Source: Ancylobacter sp. SL191 (GTDB taxonomy: Bacteria; Pseudomonadota; Alphaproteobacteria; Rhizobiales; Xanthobacteraceae). From it: a DNA stretch of 64,000 bases. This document shows, piece after piece, positions 18,024 to 27,528 of the stretch; the stretch's first letter is position 1; every line of letters starts with the position of its first letter. The position numbers were made by a program, and so were the translations under genes. The stretch is taken from assembly GCF_026625645.1 (NCBI RefSeq), contig NZ_CP113056.1, forward strand, positions 3,943,001 to 4,007,000. The letters run 5' to 3'. The notes below the pieces were generated by a model, which saw only the letters and a list, made by a program, of their open reading frames with translations, was not told the origin of the DNA and did not search any database.

Positions 18024-18440
18024 ATGGTCGAGCTTTCCGAGTGGCATCGCGGACGGCTGATCGACCATGTCTCGCTCGTGGTCGCCGACTATGATGCGTG
18101 CCGCCGCTTCTATGCGGCGGTACTGGCGGTTCTGGGCGTGCCGCTGGTCGAGGGTGACGGCTATTTCTTCGCCGACGAGCTGTTCGTCTCGCCCGGCGAG
18201 CCCACCACCGGGCGCGCCCATCTCGCCTTCCAGGCGCGTGACGAAGACATGGTGCGCCGCTTCCACGCCGCGGCGCTCGCCGCCGGCGGGCGCGACAATG
18301 GCGCTCCGGGGCCCCGCAGCTACCACCCCGGCTATTATGCCGCCTTCGTGCTCGACCCCGAAGGCAATAACATCGAGGCCGTTACTCACGGTCCGCACCG
18401 GCGCTCCGCCCCTTCCGTTGTAATGAGCGACGCTGACTAG
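18024..18440 (+). CDS. VOC family (glyoxalase/dioxygenase superfamily) protein
   Basis: This 138-residue single-module VOC protein contains LIDHVSLVVADYDACRRFY near the N-terminus and ends with PEGNNIEAVTHGP. Metal-ligand candidates are the histidine in DHVSLVV, one in GRAHLAFQAR, and the glutamate in NNIEAV, all at the usual positions. The substrate cannot be told from sequence; the family includes lactoylglutathione lyases, dioxygenases and resistance proteins. It begins 14 bases after the purF stop, so readthrough from purF is likely. Confidence 0.8.
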   Translation: MVELSEWHRGRLIDHVSLVVADYDACRRFYAAVLAVLGVPLVEGDGYFFADELFVSPGEPTTGRAHLAFQARDEDMVRRFHAAALAAGGRDNGAPGPRSYHPGYYAAFVLDPEGNNIEAVTHGPHRRSAPSVVMSDAD

Positions 18441-18456
18441 CTTTCGAGGAATCGCC

Positions 18457-19215
18457 ATGTCCGACACTTCCGACGCGCGCCCGCTCGCCGGCCGCTACGC
18501 TCTCGTCACCGGCGCCACGCGCGGCATTGGCGAAGCGACCGCGCTGGCGCTCGCGACCGCGGGCGCGCATGTCATCGCCATCGGGCGGACCTCGGGCGCG
18601 CTGGAAGAACTGGACGACGCCATCGTCAAGGCTGGTTCCACAGCGACCCTGGTGCCGCTGGACATCAAGGACGGCGCGGCCATCGACCGGCTCGGCGGCG
18701 CGCTCTATGAGCGTTTCGGCAAGCTCGACATCTTCGTCGGCAATGCCGGCGTACTCGGCCCGATGACCCCCCTCGCCCAGGTCGAGCCCAAGGAATGGGA
18801 CGACGCGCTGGCGGTGAACCTCACCGCGAACTGGCGCCTCATCCGCTCGCTCGATCCGCTGCTGCGCCTCTCCACCGCCGGCCGGGCCGTGCTGGTGTCC
18901 TCCGGTGCCGCCCACAAGGCGCGCGCCTTCTGGGGCACCTATGCCGTCACCAAGGCGGGGCTCGAAGTGCTCGCGCGCACCTGGGCGGCGGAGGTGATGA
19001 ACATCGCCAATCTCAAGGTGAACCTCATCAATCCGGGCCCGATCCGCACGCGGATGCGGGCCAAGGCGTTCCCCGGCGAGGATCCCGAGACGCTGCCGGC
19101 GCCGGAGGAAGTGGCCGAGGCCATCTTGTCACTGTGCCTGCCGAGCTTCGAGGAAACCGGCGCGCTCTACGATTTCCCCACGCGCAGCCTCAAGGCGTTC
19201 CCGGTTCCGGCGTGA
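18457..19215 (+). CDS. SDR family NAD(P)-dependent oxidoreductase
   Basis: The 252-residue classical SDR has TGATRGIGEATALALA (about 14-29), NAGVLGP, and the catalytic YAVTK motif preceded by VLVSSGAAHK. The arginine after the glycine motif (IGRTSG) is compatible with NADP(H). It is closest in style to YciK-like and generic 3-oxoacyl reductase SDRs; the physiological substrate is unknown. A GAGGA box precedes the ATG. It lies 16 bases after the VOC gene, and its 3' end overlaps the convergent transporter by 26 bases. Confidence 0.85.
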   Translation: MSDTSDARPLAGRYALVTGATRGIGEATALALATAGAHVIAIGRTSGALEELDDAIVKAGSTATLVPLDIKDGAAIDRLGGALYERFGKLDIFVGNAGVLGPMTPLAQVEPKEWDDALAVNLTANWRLIRSLDPLLRLSTAGRAVLVSSGAAHKARAFWGTYAVTKAGLEVLARTWAAEVMNIANLKVNLINPGPIRTRMRAKAFPGEDPETLPAPEEVAEAILSLCLPSFEETGALYDFPTRSLKAFPVPA

Positions 19216-20128
19216 TGATGCGGCGGCGGGCGAAGATCGCCACCGCCACCACGACGCCAACCAGTTGCAGCAGCCCGCCCACCGCCTCGGGGATGGTCGG
19301 CAGGCGCTGCTCGAACGCTAGGCCATAGGCGAGGCCGAACACCGTCTCGGCCACGATGAGCTGGGCCGAGAGCGCCATGGGCAGGCGCTCGGAAGCGACC
19401 ACCCATCCATAGGTGCCGAACCAGGACGTGACCACGCCCATCATCAGCGCCCACAGGAAGAAATGCTGCGTCGCCGGGCTGGCGAGATCGAGAATCGCCG
19501 GGCCGCTGGAGACAAAGGGCAGCAGCAGGAAGGCCAGCAGGCCGCAGCCAATGCCCTGCACGCCGGTCCAGCGCAGCGCATCCGGGGCGTCGGGGGCGCG
19601 CATGACCACGGCATTGGCCATGCCATAGGCGATCCACATGAACAGGGCGAAGACCGAAAGTGCCACACCGATGAGCAGGCTGCCGACCTCGCCGGAGGGG
19701 GCCTCCTGAAGGCTGGCGATATTGACCACGCCAAGACCCGCCGCGATGAGCCCGAGCGGCAGCGCGAGGCGCCCCCAGGGCATCGACCGCTCGCGAAAAT
19801 TCGCCGTGATCGCCAGCATCACCGGGGCCGTGCCGGTGATGAGCGGCGGCAGCACCGCGCCGGCCAGCAGCACGGCGTAGGAGATGGCGAGGAAATAGCC
19901 GAAGGTGCCGACCGCGCCGAGCAGCATGCCCATCAGCAGCATGCGCGGCGACAGGCCGGTGGGGCGGAACTGCGGGATGACCATGAGCCCGGCGCTCACC
20001 ACCCCGAAGATCAGGTAGCGCACGACGGAGATATCGAGGGCGGTGAAGGGCTGCACCGCGCGCGGCGCGATGAAGGCCAGCCCCCACAGCGCCCCGGTCA
20101 TGAGGCCCGCAAGAATGCCGATCAGCAT
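19190..20128 (-). CDS. EamA/DMT-family transporter
   Basis: The 312-residue membrane protein has ten predicted transmembrane helices in two EamA halves. It starts MLIGILAGLMTGALWGLAF, and the second half ends with TIPEAVGGLLQLVGVVVAV. DMT transporters usually export metabolites or amino acids across the inner membrane; no substrate can be assigned. The open frame runs much further upstream, but the ATG at 20126-20128 gives the family start. It is convergent with the SDR (26-base overlap) and divergent from the glycosyltransferase gene. Confidence 0.85.
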   Translation of the reverse strand: MLIGILAGLMTGALWGLAFIAPRAVQPFTALDISVVRYLIFGVVSAGLMVIPQFRPTGLSPRMLLMGMLLGAVGTFGYFLAISYAVLLAGAVLPPLITGTAPVMLAITANFRERSMPWGRLALPLGLIAAGLGVVNIASLQEAPSGEVGSLLIGVALSVFALFMWIAYGMANAVVMRAPDAPDALRWTGVQGIGCGLLAFLLLPFVSSGPAILDLASPATQHFFLWALMMGVVTSWFGTYGWVVASERLPMALSAQLIVAETVFGLAYGLAFEQRLPTIPEAVGGLLQLVGVVVAVAIFARRRIITPEPGTP

Positions 20129-20512
20129 GGGAGACGTCCGGAACGACAGCCGCGTCCGGGGACGCGCCCGCAAGAGCACGCCGTCAGCGCGGAATGAACG
20201 GGAGAGCGGTGCCGGGCGGCCCCGCGAGGATAGGGCGATTATAGAACCCGCTAGCCCCGGACGCGAAGGAAATTCGTTTCGCGTAGGGAAACAAACACCC
20301 GTGCAAATGCGTCCGCGCACCGGCCTGAAGCGGGGCGATCCAGCCGCGCCCCGCCCTCCGCTCCACGCGGGGCGAACCGCCGGGATAGGCACGGCCCGCG
20401 CATAAGGCATGCCCGACAGAGGGCGCTGGGCACATCAGGATGAAGCGTTCCGGCAATTCGGGTAAAGCGGGAGCGGTCTCCTGCGTCGCGTCTCCAGGAC
20501 TGTTCGGTGCCG
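20129..20512. other. Intergenic region between two divergent genes (384 bases)
   Basis: No supported gene was found. Open frames here are high-GC artefacts without homology. A locally AT-richer, nearly palindromic stretch at about 20262-20298 is the likeliest promoter area. Nothing else stands out. Confidence 0.45.
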
Positions 20513-21670
20513 ATGAAGATCCTTCTCGCCAATGCCTATCTCGTCACAATCGGCGGCTCCGAGCGGATCCTGCTGGAAATGGCCGAGCACTTCCGCGCCG
20601 GCGGGCACGACGTCACGGTCTTCGCCAGCGTGGCCGGCCCGCCCATCGCCGATCTCTTCCACACCCGGCTCGGCATCGCGATCGTCACCGATCCAGCCGC
20701 CATCGCCCCCTTCGCCTATGATCTCGTCTATCTCCAGCACCATGTCGCTGGCCTGTTCGACTACCGGCTCGATGCCGCCTCACGCGCGCGCACGGCGGTC
20801 GTGTTCGGCAAGCTCGGCCGGCGCACCTTCATGGAAAGCGGCGGCTGGCTCCACGACCGGATTCTGGCCGACGGCTATCTCGCGAATTCAGAACTGACGG
20901 CGGAGCGGCTCGTCGAGGTGGGCGTTACCGCCCCCGTCACCGTGTTCCACAACGCCGCCCCCGCCGCCTATTTCCGCCCGGACTGCACGGCGGGCGCCCG
21001 GCTGACGACCATCACCGCCGTCACCAACCACAGCGACCCGGCGCTGATGGGCGCTCTGGATATTCTGGAGCAGGACTACACGGTGCATCGCCTCGGCGCC
21101 TCGCAGGGCGGGCAGCGGCTGCTCACGCCCGAGATGGTCGCGGCCAGCGATGTCGTCATCAGCATCGGCAAGACCATTCCTTACGCGCTCGCCGCCCGCG
21201 TGCCGGTCTTCGTCTACGATCATTTCGGCGGGCCGGGCTATCTCAGCGCGGCGAACATCGCCCGCGCCGCGCGCTACAATTTCACCGGCCGCTGCTGCGA
21301 ACGCCGGCTGGATGCCAGCGCGCTGGCGCACGAGATCGTCGAGGGTTACCCGGCCGGGCGGGCCTTCACGCAGACGCTCGGACCCACAGATCTGGATCGC
21401 TACCGGCTGGAGCCCTATCTGGACGCGCTGCTGGCGACAGCCGGAGGCGACAATGCCGCCCGCGCGGCACAGCTCGCCGCCGATCCGATGATCGCGCAGG
21501 AGCGGCTGCTGGCGACGCATCTGCACGAGCAATATCGCCGCAAGCCGCCGGAGCGTCGCTCCCAACGGCGGCTCCGCAGCGCCCTCACCTGCGCGCGCGG
21601 GCTGGTCCGCAGCCTCAAGCGAGCCTGCGTCCGGCCGCTCGCGCGGCTGCTTCATTCCTTCTCGGCGTAG
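20513..21670 (+). CDS. Putative glycosyltransferase (GT-B-like)
   Basis: The 385-residue protein starts [27 protein letters not shown]. That is the typical opening of GT4-like N-terminal Rossmann domains (GGSERIL in place of GGAERVL). [12 protein letters not shown] and [13 protein letters not shown] fit the same fold. The C-terminal nucleotide-sugar domain is divergent: I do not see the usual EGFG/E-x7-E motif, but [29 protein letters not shown] may replace it. A basic tail ends the protein. The substrate is unknown. The start is the ATG at 20513 (a GTG at 20507 is also in frame). Its end overlaps der by 19 bases, tail to tail. Confidence 0.65.
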   Translation: MKILLANAYLVTIGGSERILLEMAEHFRAGGHDVTVFASVAGPPIADLFHTRLGIAIVTDPAAIAPFAYDLVYLQHHVAGLFDYRLDAASRARTAVVFGKLGRRTFMESGGWLHDRILADGYLANSELTAERLVEVGVTAPVTVFHNAAPAAYFRPDCTAGARLTTITAVTNHSDPALMGALDILEQDYTVHRLGASQGGQRLLTPEMVAASDVVISIGKTIPYALAARVPVFVYDHFGGPGYLSAANIARAARYNFTGRCCERRLDASALAHEIVEGYPAGRAFTQTLGPTDLDRYRLEPYLDALLATAGGDNAARAAQLAADPMIAQERLLATHLHEQYRRKPPERRSQRRLRSALTCARGLVRSLKRACVRPLARLLHSFSA

Positions 21671-23013
21671 GGATTGTCCTTCTCGCGCAGCGTCAGGCGG
21701 ATCGGCACGCCCGGCAGGTCGAAGCTGGTGCGCAGATTGTTGACGAGATAGCGCAGATAGCTCTCCGGCAGCGCGTCAGCACGCGAGCAGAACAGCACGA
21801 AGCTCGGCGGGCGGGCCTTGGGCTGCGTCATGTAGCGCAGCTTGATGCGCCGGCCGGACACCGCCGGTGGCGGGTGGTCATTGGTCACCTCGCCCAGCCA
21901 GCGGTTGAGCGGGTTGGTGGCAACGCGGCGGTTCCACACCAGGTAGGTCTGCTGAATGGCCCGCACCAGACGGTCGAGCCCTTCGCCGGTGAGACCGGAG
22001 ACCATCACCACCGGGGCGCCCTTCACCTGCGGCAGCCAATGGTCGGCCTCCTCGCGCATCCGCGTGGCCATGCCCGGCTGGTCCTTCACGAGATCGGACT
22101 TGGACAGCGCGATCACGACGGCCCGCCCCTCGCGCTCGGCAAGGTCGGCGATGCGCAGATCCTGCTCCTCGAAGGGGTGGGTGGCGTCGATCAGCACCAC
22201 CACCACCTCGGCGAAACGCGCGGCGCGCAGGCCGTCGGCGACGGAGAGCTTTTCCAGCTTGTCCTCGATACGGGCGCGCTTGCGCATGCCCGCCGTGTCG
22301 AACAGCCGAAGGGCGACTCCGTGGTGCTCGACATCCACCGAAATCGAATCGCGGGTGATCCCGGCCTCGGGTCCGGTCAGCAGCCGGTCCTCGCCGAGGA
22401 TGGCATTGATGAGGGTCGACTTGCCGGCATTGGGGCGGCCGAGAACCGCGACGCGGATCGGCCGGCGGGCGCGCTCCTCTTCGGTCTCATCGGCCTGATC
22501 GTCCACCTCATCGTCCTCATCGGCCACATAGACCGAGAGCGCGCGAAGCAGGTCCACCATGCCGTCGCCATGCTCGGCGGAGAGCTCCACGGGATCGCCC
22601 AGACCGAGCGAATAGGCCTCCAGCGAGCCCGCCATAGCCCCTTTCGCCTCAGCCTTGTTGGCGACGAGAATGGTGTTCTTGCCGGATTTGCGGGCGAGAT
22701 CGGCAAAGGTGCGGTCGATCGGCGTGATGCCGGCCTTGGCGTCGATGAGGAACAGCAGCACGTCGGCGTCACTGATCGCCGCCTCGGTCTGCGCCCGCAT
22801 CCGCCCTTCCAGCGACTCCGCCTTGGCCTCTTCCAGACCCGCCGTGTCGATGACGCGGAAGGAGAGATGGCCGAGCCGCGCATCTCCCTCCCGCCGGTCG
22901 CGAGTCACGCCCGGGCGGTCATCGACAAGCGCCAGCCGCTTTCCGACCAACCTGTTGAAAAGCGTGGATTTTCCGACATTCGGCCGGCCGACGATGGCGA
23001 CGGTAATGGTCAT
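21652..23013 (-). CDS. der: Ribosome biogenesis GTPase Der (EngA)
   Basis: Der is a double-GTPase needed for maturation of the 50S subunit. The 453-residue product has two tandem G domains: G1 at [12 protein letters not shown] (about 8-19) and again [12 protein letters not shown] (about 192-203). DTAGLEE and [16 protein letters not shown] are the G3 regions, NKAE and SKSD the G4 motifs, and a KH-like C-terminal domain ends it ([20 protein letters not shown]). An acidic linker ([16 protein letters not shown]) joins the G domains. It is the last gene of a minus-strand set with the lipoprotein and the TPR protein, 21 bases after the former. Confidence 0.98.
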   Translation of the reverse strand: MTITVAIVGRPNVGKSTLFNRLVGKRLALVDDRPGVTRDRREGDARLGHLSFRVIDTAGLEEAKAESLEGRMRAQTEAAISDADVLLFLIDAKAGITPIDRTFADLARKSGKNTILVANKAEAKGAMAGSLEAYSLGLGDPVELSAEHGDGMVDLLRALSVYVADEDDEVDDQADETEEERARRPIRVAVLGRPNAGKSTLINAILGEDRLLTGPEAGITRDSISVDVEHHGVALRLFDTAGMRKRARIEDKLEKLSVADGLRAARFAEVVVVLIDATHPFEEQDLRIADLAEREGRAVVIALSKSDLVKDQPGMATRMREEADHWLPQVKGAPVVMVSGLTGEGLDRLVRAIQQTYLVWNRRVATNPLNRWLGEVTNDHPPPAVSGRRIKLRYMTQPKARPPSFVLFCSRADALPESYLRYLVNNLRTSFDLPGVPIRLTLREKDNPYAEKE

Positions 23014-23034
23014 GGAAAGGCGCCTCCAAGCGCC

Positions 23035-23310
23035 TTACTGCGTCGAAGCGGCCGGCGCGGGCGCCGCCGTCGGCGTGTCGTATTTCGCGGAATTGGCCGG
23101 CTGCGGCGGGGGCGCATTGTAGTCGACGCCCGGAACGCCCTCGGGGAACACGGGAGCGCGCGCGCCCGGCAGCGGCTTTTCCTTCTCATTGAAGGGGTTC
23201 ATCTTGTCGAGCGTCTCGCAGCCGGAAACGGCCAGGGCGAGCCCGAGAACGGGCAGCAGGGCCAACGCGCGACGCAGCCGCGGCCTGCGCGGCGAAACGG
23301 GGTTCGTCAT
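23035..23310 (-). CDS. Small lipoprotein of unknown function
   Basis: The 91-residue product has a basic N-terminus, a hydrophobic stretch and the lipobox LAVSGC (cysteine at residue 30), so it is probably a membrane-anchored lipoprotein. The mature part is only about 60 residues, proline- and alanine-rich and low in complexity (ETLDKMNPFNEKEKPLPG, then PAPAAS near the end). It lies between the TPR protein and der (gaps of 10 and 21 bases). In E. coli the matching neighbourhood is yfgM-bamB-der, so this short protein occupies the BamB place without being BamB. Function is unknown. Confidence 0.7.
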   Translation of the reverse strand: MTNPVSPRRPRLRRALALLPVLGLALAVSGCETLDKMNPFNEKEKPLPGARAPVFPEGVPGVDYNAPPPQPANSAKYDTPTAAPAPAASTQ

Positions 23311-23320
23311 CGGGTTCTCC

Positions 23321-24019
23321 TCACTGAACAGCAGGCGCCGGGGCCGGCGTGCCCGCGGCCGCTGCGGCGGGCGCCACCTGCGTGCTGGCCAGCGTGCGCA
23401 TCAGCTCGGCGCGGCGGCGAAGGCCGGGCGGGCTCTGGCCGTCATTCAGGATCGCCGTGAAGGTGTCCGTGGCGGCCTTGTAGTCGCCGGCCTTGTACTG
23501 AGCGAGGCCGATCAGCTCGCGGGCGGAATGACGGAAGGCGCCATCGGGCGTGTCCAAGGGCTTGACGCGGCTCTCGATTTCGCTGAGCGGCGCGGTATCG
23601 ACCAAGAGCATGGCGGCGCGCACCTGCGCCACATCCTGCATCAGCCGGCCAACGCCCGCATCGGCCGCGAGCGCGTCGAACTCGGCGATCGCGGCCTTGG
23701 TGTCAGTCTTCGACAGCTCGATAGCGGCGCGGAAACGGGACAGCGTGCGGTAGCCGGCGGGGGCGTCCTTCTCGTGCGCGGCGAAGGCGGTCTCGGCCTC
23801 GGCGGTCTTGCCCTGAGCGGCAAGCTGCAACGCCGCCTCGAAACGCGCACCGGCCTGCTGCGCCTGCTGAAGGCGATACCACTCATAGCCGCGCCAGCCT
23901 GCGACCGCGAGAACGATCAGCACGGCAAGACCGATGAGATAGGCGCCATAGCGGCTCCAGAGCCGCGAAAAACGCTCGCGACGCAGATCCTCGTCGATCT
24001 CGTGGAAAATGTCGGCCAT
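23321..24019 (-). CDS. YfgM-like tetratricopeptide membrane protein
   Basis: The 232-residue protein has a cytoplasmic head (ADIFHEIDEDLRRERFSRLW), one transmembrane helix (about 28-48, YGAYLIGLAVLIVLAVAGW) and a periplasmic TPR-like domain with AQAGARFEAALQLAAQGK and similar helices. This layout and the position upstream of der match the YfgM/TPR_21 family, linked in E. coli to the SecYEG translocon and periplasmic chaperones. It is the first gene of the TPR-lipoprotein-der set. The C-terminal tail is alanine- and proline-rich. Confidence 0.8.
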   Translation of the reverse strand: MADIFHEIDEDLRRERFSRLWSRYGAYLIGLAVLIVLAVAGWRGYEWYRLQQAQQAGARFEAALQLAAQGKTAEAETAFAAHEKDAPAGYRTLSRFRAAIELSKTDTKAAIAEFDALAADAGVGRLMQDVAQVRAAMLLVDTAPLSEIESRVKPLDTPDGAFRHSARELIGLAQYKAGDYKAATDTFTAILNDGQSPPGLRRRAELMRTLASTQVAPAAAAAGTPAPAPAVQ

Positions 24020-24173
24020 GTCGTGTCCGTGGGCAGGTCGTCAGAAGGGCACCGGCGGCAGAGGCTGCGCACCGGTCGCGAAAGGCCGCGTAAACTAGCG
24101 ATGCGGCCTCAACAAGGCAAATCGCGGCGCGGTGCTACGGTAAAGCCGCGCAAATCCGCGCCGCGCCGGGGCT

Positions 24174-24995
24174 TCATGCCTTCTTTGGCGCGTAGACATG
24201 CTCCGGTCCGGGGAAGCTGCGGGCCCGCACTTCGCTCGCATAGGCCTCCACCGCCGAGCCAATGGCCGGCCCGATATCGGCGAACTTCTTGACGAAGCGC
24301 GGCACCCGGTCGGAGAGCCCAAGCATGTCCTCCAGCACGAGAATTTGGCCGTCGCAGGCGACAGAGCCGCCAATGCCAATGGTCGGCGGCGCCACTTCCT
24401 GCGTGATCTGCCGCGCCAGCGGCTCGGAGATAGCCTCGAGCACGATGGAAAAGGCGCCCGCCTCGGCAATGGAGCGCGCATCGTCCAGGATCAGCGCCGC
24501 GCTCGCCTCATCGCGCCCCAGCGCCTTGAACGAGCCGAGCGTGTTGATCGCCTGCGGGGTGAGGCCGACATGGCCCATCACCGGCACGCCGCGATCGGCG
24601 AGGAATCGCACGGTCTCCGCCATGCGACGCCCGCCCTCCAGCTTCACCGCTCCGGCGCCGGTCTCCTTCAGCACGCGCGACGCGGTGGCGAAGGCCTGCT
24701 GGGGCGACCCCTCATAGGAGCCGAACGGCAGATCGACGACCACCAGTGCGTGGGACGAGCCGCGCATCACCGCCTGCCCCTGCAGGATCATCATCTCGAC
24801 GGTGACGGGCACCGTAGTCTCCATGCCGTGCATCACCATGCCCAGCGAATCGCCGACCAGCATGAAGTCGACATGCGGGTCGATGAGCCGGGCCGTGTGA
24901 GCGTGATAGGCCGTGAGCGAGACGATGGGCTCGCCGCCCTTCTTGGCGCGAATGTCCGGGGCGGTGAGGCGGCGAGCGGCGGACTGGACCGACAT
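24174..24995 (-). CDS. panB: 3-methyl-2-oxobutanoate hydroxymethyltransferase
   Basis: PanB transfers a hydroxymethyl group from methylenetetrahydrofolate to ketoisovalerate in pantothenate (CoA) synthesis. The 273-residue TIM barrel has the family motifs [30 protein letters not shown] (metal-binding aspartate), [16 protein letters not shown] and the C-terminal [17 protein letters not shown]. panC is not in the window. The gene is monocistronic or precedes nothing close; 154 bases separate it from the TPR gene. Confidence 0.96.
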   Translation of the reverse strand: MSVQSAARRLTAPDIRAKKGGEPIVSLTAYHAHTARLIDPHVDFMLVGDSLGMVMHGMETTVPVTVEMMILQGQAVMRGSSHALVVVDLPFGSYEGSPQQAFATASRVLKETGAGAVKLEGGRRMAETVRFLADRGVPVMGHVGLTPQAINTLGSFKALGRDEASAALILDDARSIAEAGAFSIVLEAISEPLARQITQEVAPPTIGIGGSVACDGQILVLEDMLGLSDRVPRFVKKFADIGPAIGSAVEAYASEVRARSFPGPEHVYAPKKA

Positions 24996-25029
24996 GTCGG
25001 AGCGTTTCCTCTTGTTCTTCTAGGGCTTG

Positions 25030-25611
25030 TCAGCCCATTACCGGCACCCCGATGATGTAGGGGTGGAGCCCGAAGGCGAGGACGGCATAAAGCACGACAC
25101 CCCCCAGGATCGCAACGAGGTCGCCGCCCCAGCCCGCCGGCGCCACCGGCAGCGGCCGATTGCTGCGCTTGGCCATGATGCGCAGCACGACCGCCCAGGC
25201 GAGGATGACCACCGCCAACGTCACCGTCGCGGCATCGCCGTTAGAGATGAGGTGCGCCAGCGCCCAGGTCTTGATCGCCACGAGGAAGGGAAACTTCAGC
25301 CACGCCTTGATGTGGCTTGGCACCAGTGCCGCGACGGCGGCGATGCAGGCGATCAGCATGAGCAGAAGCGCGAGGTGGCGCAGCCCCACCGGCGGGTCAT
25401 AGAGCTGGGTCGGCCCCTCGGCGCGCCACTGGCCGAAGCCATAGGCCATCATCAGCACGGCCGTGGCGGCAAGCACGCCATGCAGCACGCGATAGGTCGT
25501 CGTCCCCAGCATCGCGCCCGCGGCCGTCGCCATCTTGCGGCGCGCGGAAACGAGATGGATCGCAACAAACAGGGCGAGGCCGGCGAGCATCAGGATCATG
25601 GGGCGCTCCAT
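25030..25611 (-). CDS. NnrU family membrane protein
   Basis: The 193-residue protein has about five to six transmembrane segments and resembles NnrU (ILMLAGLALFVAIHL, then YRVLHGVLAATAVLMMAYGF and a HIKAWLKFPF loop). NnrU was named in denitrification gene clusters, but related proteins also occur far from them, as here. No nitrate- or nitrite-reduction gene is in the window. Conserved histidines in helices 1 and 2 (AIHLVSARR, LHGVLA) may be functional. It lies 34 bases upstream of panB on the same strand. Confidence 0.8.
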   Translation of the reverse strand: MERPMILMLAGLALFVAIHLVSARRKMATAAGAMLGTTTYRVLHGVLAATAVLMMAYGFGQWRAEGPTQLYDPPVGLRHLALLLMLIACIAAVAALVPSHIKAWLKFPFLVAIKTWALAHLISNGDAATVTLAVVILAWAVVLRIMAKRSNRPLPVAPAGWGGDLVAILGGVVLYAVLAFGLHPYIIGVPVMG

Positions 25612-25784
25612 TGGTGAAAGGCGCCGGAAGCTAGATCGTTTCCAGATCCCGCGCCATCCGACTTACCGCCGCGCAGGGTCGCCACGGACAAGCATTGGGC
25701 GCCCTTGGGTAAACCATGTTTGGCGAGCGCGCTCCCCGGCAATCGCAAGCCGTGTCAGACTGCACGCAATGATGGGAGAGGCTG

Positions 25785-26279
25785 GTGACGCGTACCCTTC
25801 TGGTCCTGCTGGCGACGCTGCTGCTGTGTGTTGCGCATGCCTCAAAAGGTAACGCGCAGCAATACGCGCCCCAGGTCGCGCTCACCGCGATGCCCGCGTC
25901 AATCTCCCCTACCGCCCCGCGCGAGGTGAAGGCTCACATCGACATCTCCACCCAGACCATGGAAGTGTGGGTCGATGGCTGGCGGCGCTACACGTGGCCG
26001 ATCTCCTCGGCGCGCAAGGGGTATAGGACGCCCACCGGCAACTTTCAGCCTTACCGTATGCACCGCCGCTACTTCTCCCGGAAGTACGACAACGCGCCGA
26101 TGCCCTACGCTATCTTCTTCAATGGCGGCTATGCCATTCATGGCACGAGCGACCTGCGCCGGCTCGGCCGACCCGCCTCCCATGGCTGCGTGCGGCTGCA
26201 TCCGCAGAATGCCGCTACGTTCTTCGCGCTTGTCAGCGAGGTCGGACGGGTTAATACGGACATCGTCATCACGCGCTGA
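25785..26279 (+). CDS. L,D-transpeptidase (YkuD domain)
   Basis: The 164-residue secreted enzyme has a signal peptide (TLLVLLATLLLCVAHAS, cleavage near NAQQ) and a YkuD domain. The domain has HIDISTQTMEVWVDG, YRTPTGNFQPY and the catalytic motif ASHGCVRLHP, with nucleophile C135 and H133. A histidine before it (GYAIHGTSD) completes the pocket. It forms 3-3 peptidoglycan cross-links or ties proteins to peptidoglycan in the periplasm. The start is a GTG preceded by GGGAGAGG. Confidence 0.92.
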   Translation: MTRTLLVLLATLLLCVAHASKGNAQQYAPQVALTAMPASISPTAPREVKAHIDISTQTMEVWVDGWRRYTWPISSARKGYRTPTGNFQPYRMHRRYFSRKYDNAPMPYAIFFNGGYAIHGTSDLRRLGRPASHGCVRLHPQNAATFFALVSEVGRVNTDIVITR

Positions 26280-26364
26280 CGGTGGCGAGAGCGGCGCGGA
26301 ACGGTGAGGCTCGCTGCCGGGCCGCGATGGCCGCGCGGGATACGGAAGGCTCAGACCCTCAACG

Positions 26365-27516
26365 ATGCTGCTCGACTACGTCACCCTTCTGGCCGCCGTG
26401 GGCATCTCCGCCGCCTGTCTCTCAGGAATGATCTTCATCAGCTGGCTGATGAACCCGAAGGACTCATTCCTGCTCACCTGTGCCGCGGGCGGAGCGCTAT
26501 GCGGGGCGGGGCTGCTGCTCTATGGCTTCTATGTCGTCAGCCCGCATGAATTGATCGCGGTGCCGGCCTTCGGGACGGTGATGACCGGCCTCGCCGTGCT
26601 GGTGGGAGCCGGCTATCGCTTTCGCACCCACCGCTCGCCGCGCCGGCTGGTAATCATCACCGCCGTCCTCGCCAATCTGGTTGCGCTGCCAGCTTTGATG
26701 GCAGGCTATACCGGCCTCGGCTTCGTGCCGGTCAATTTCACGGCGGCGGCGCTGCTGTTTTTCATCGCCTGGCAATATGCCGGTGCCCGGAGCCACGCTC
26801 CGACCGCCATCAGTGGCCTGTGTGCGCTCTACGCAATCACAGGCGCCTCTTTTGCCCTGTGCGGCCTGATGGTGGCGATCGACGGTCGCCCAACCCTCGC
26901 AGCGGCCCCCAATGGCTGGGCCGAGGATCTGTCGCTGTTGGTGATGATCGCCTGCGTGCCCGGCATTGGCGCCGTCACTCTCACGCTCAACCAGACACGG
27001 CTCGCGAGCGAACTCCACCGTGCGGCCATGACCGATTCACTCACCGGCCTGATGAATCGCCGCGCCTTGTTTGATGCCCTTTCCGCCGCCCCCGTGGCAC
27101 AGGAAACCGCGGTGATCGTGTTCGACATCGACCGCTTCAAGAGCATCAACGACACGCATGGCCATGCCGTCGGAGATCGCGTCATCGAGACCTTTGCGCA
27201 GGCCATGATGCGCGATGCTCCCACCGGCGCCCTGATGGCGCGGCTGGGCGGGGAGGAGTTCGCGCTAGTGACCTTCGCCGCCTCCGCCGATGAGGCGCTC
27301 CGGCTCGCCGAGCAAATCTGCCACGCCTTCACGCGGCGAGCCGCTGGCCTTGGCATGGCGGGGTTCCGTTCGACCGCAAGCGCCGGCTTCGCCTTCGGCG
27401 TGGCCCATGGCGCCACCTTCGAGCAGGTGCTCAGCGAGGCCGACAAGGCGCTTTATGCCGCCAAGCGCGGCGGGCGCAACCGGGTGATGTCCGCCGAGCC
27501 GCGCCTGTTCGGGTGA
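26365..27516 (+). CDS. Membrane-anchored GGDEF diguanylate cyclase
   Basis: The 383-residue protein has six to seven hydrophobic segments in its first ~205 residues, perhaps a membrane sensor of an unnamed type. A GGDEF domain follows: DSLTGLMNRRALF (224-236), FDIDRFKSINDTHG (253-266) and the active loop GGEEF (295-299). The residues five before the loop are not RxxD, so the usual inhibitory site is missing. It should be an active c-di-GMP synthase. It is a second, unrelated-looking paralogue of the cyclase at 5614, and is convergent with prfC (12-base gap). Confidence 0.9.
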   Translation: MLLDYVTLLAAVGISAACLSGMIFISWLMNPKDSFLLTCAAGGALCGAGLLLYGFYVVSPHELIAVPAFGTVMTGLAVLVGAGYRFRTHRSPRRLVIITAVLANLVALPALMAGYTGLGFVPVNFTAAALLFFIAWQYAGARSHAPTAISGLCALYAITGASFALCGLMVAIDGRPTLAAAPNGWAEDLSLLVMIACVPGIGAVTLTLNQTRLASELHRAAMTDSLTGLMNRRALFDALSAAPVAQETAVIVFDIDRFKSINDTHGHAVGDRVIETFAQAMMRDAPTGALMARLGGEEFALVTFAASADEALRLAEQICHAFTRRAAGLGMAGFRSTASAGFAFGVAHGATFEQVLSEADKALYAAKRGGRNRVMSAEPRLFG

Positions 27517-27528
27517 ACAAAGGCAGCG

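Noticed and set aside
25030..25611. Part of a denitrification cluster
   Set aside because: Only the NnrU-like protein is present; no nitrite or nitric oxide reductase gene is in the window.
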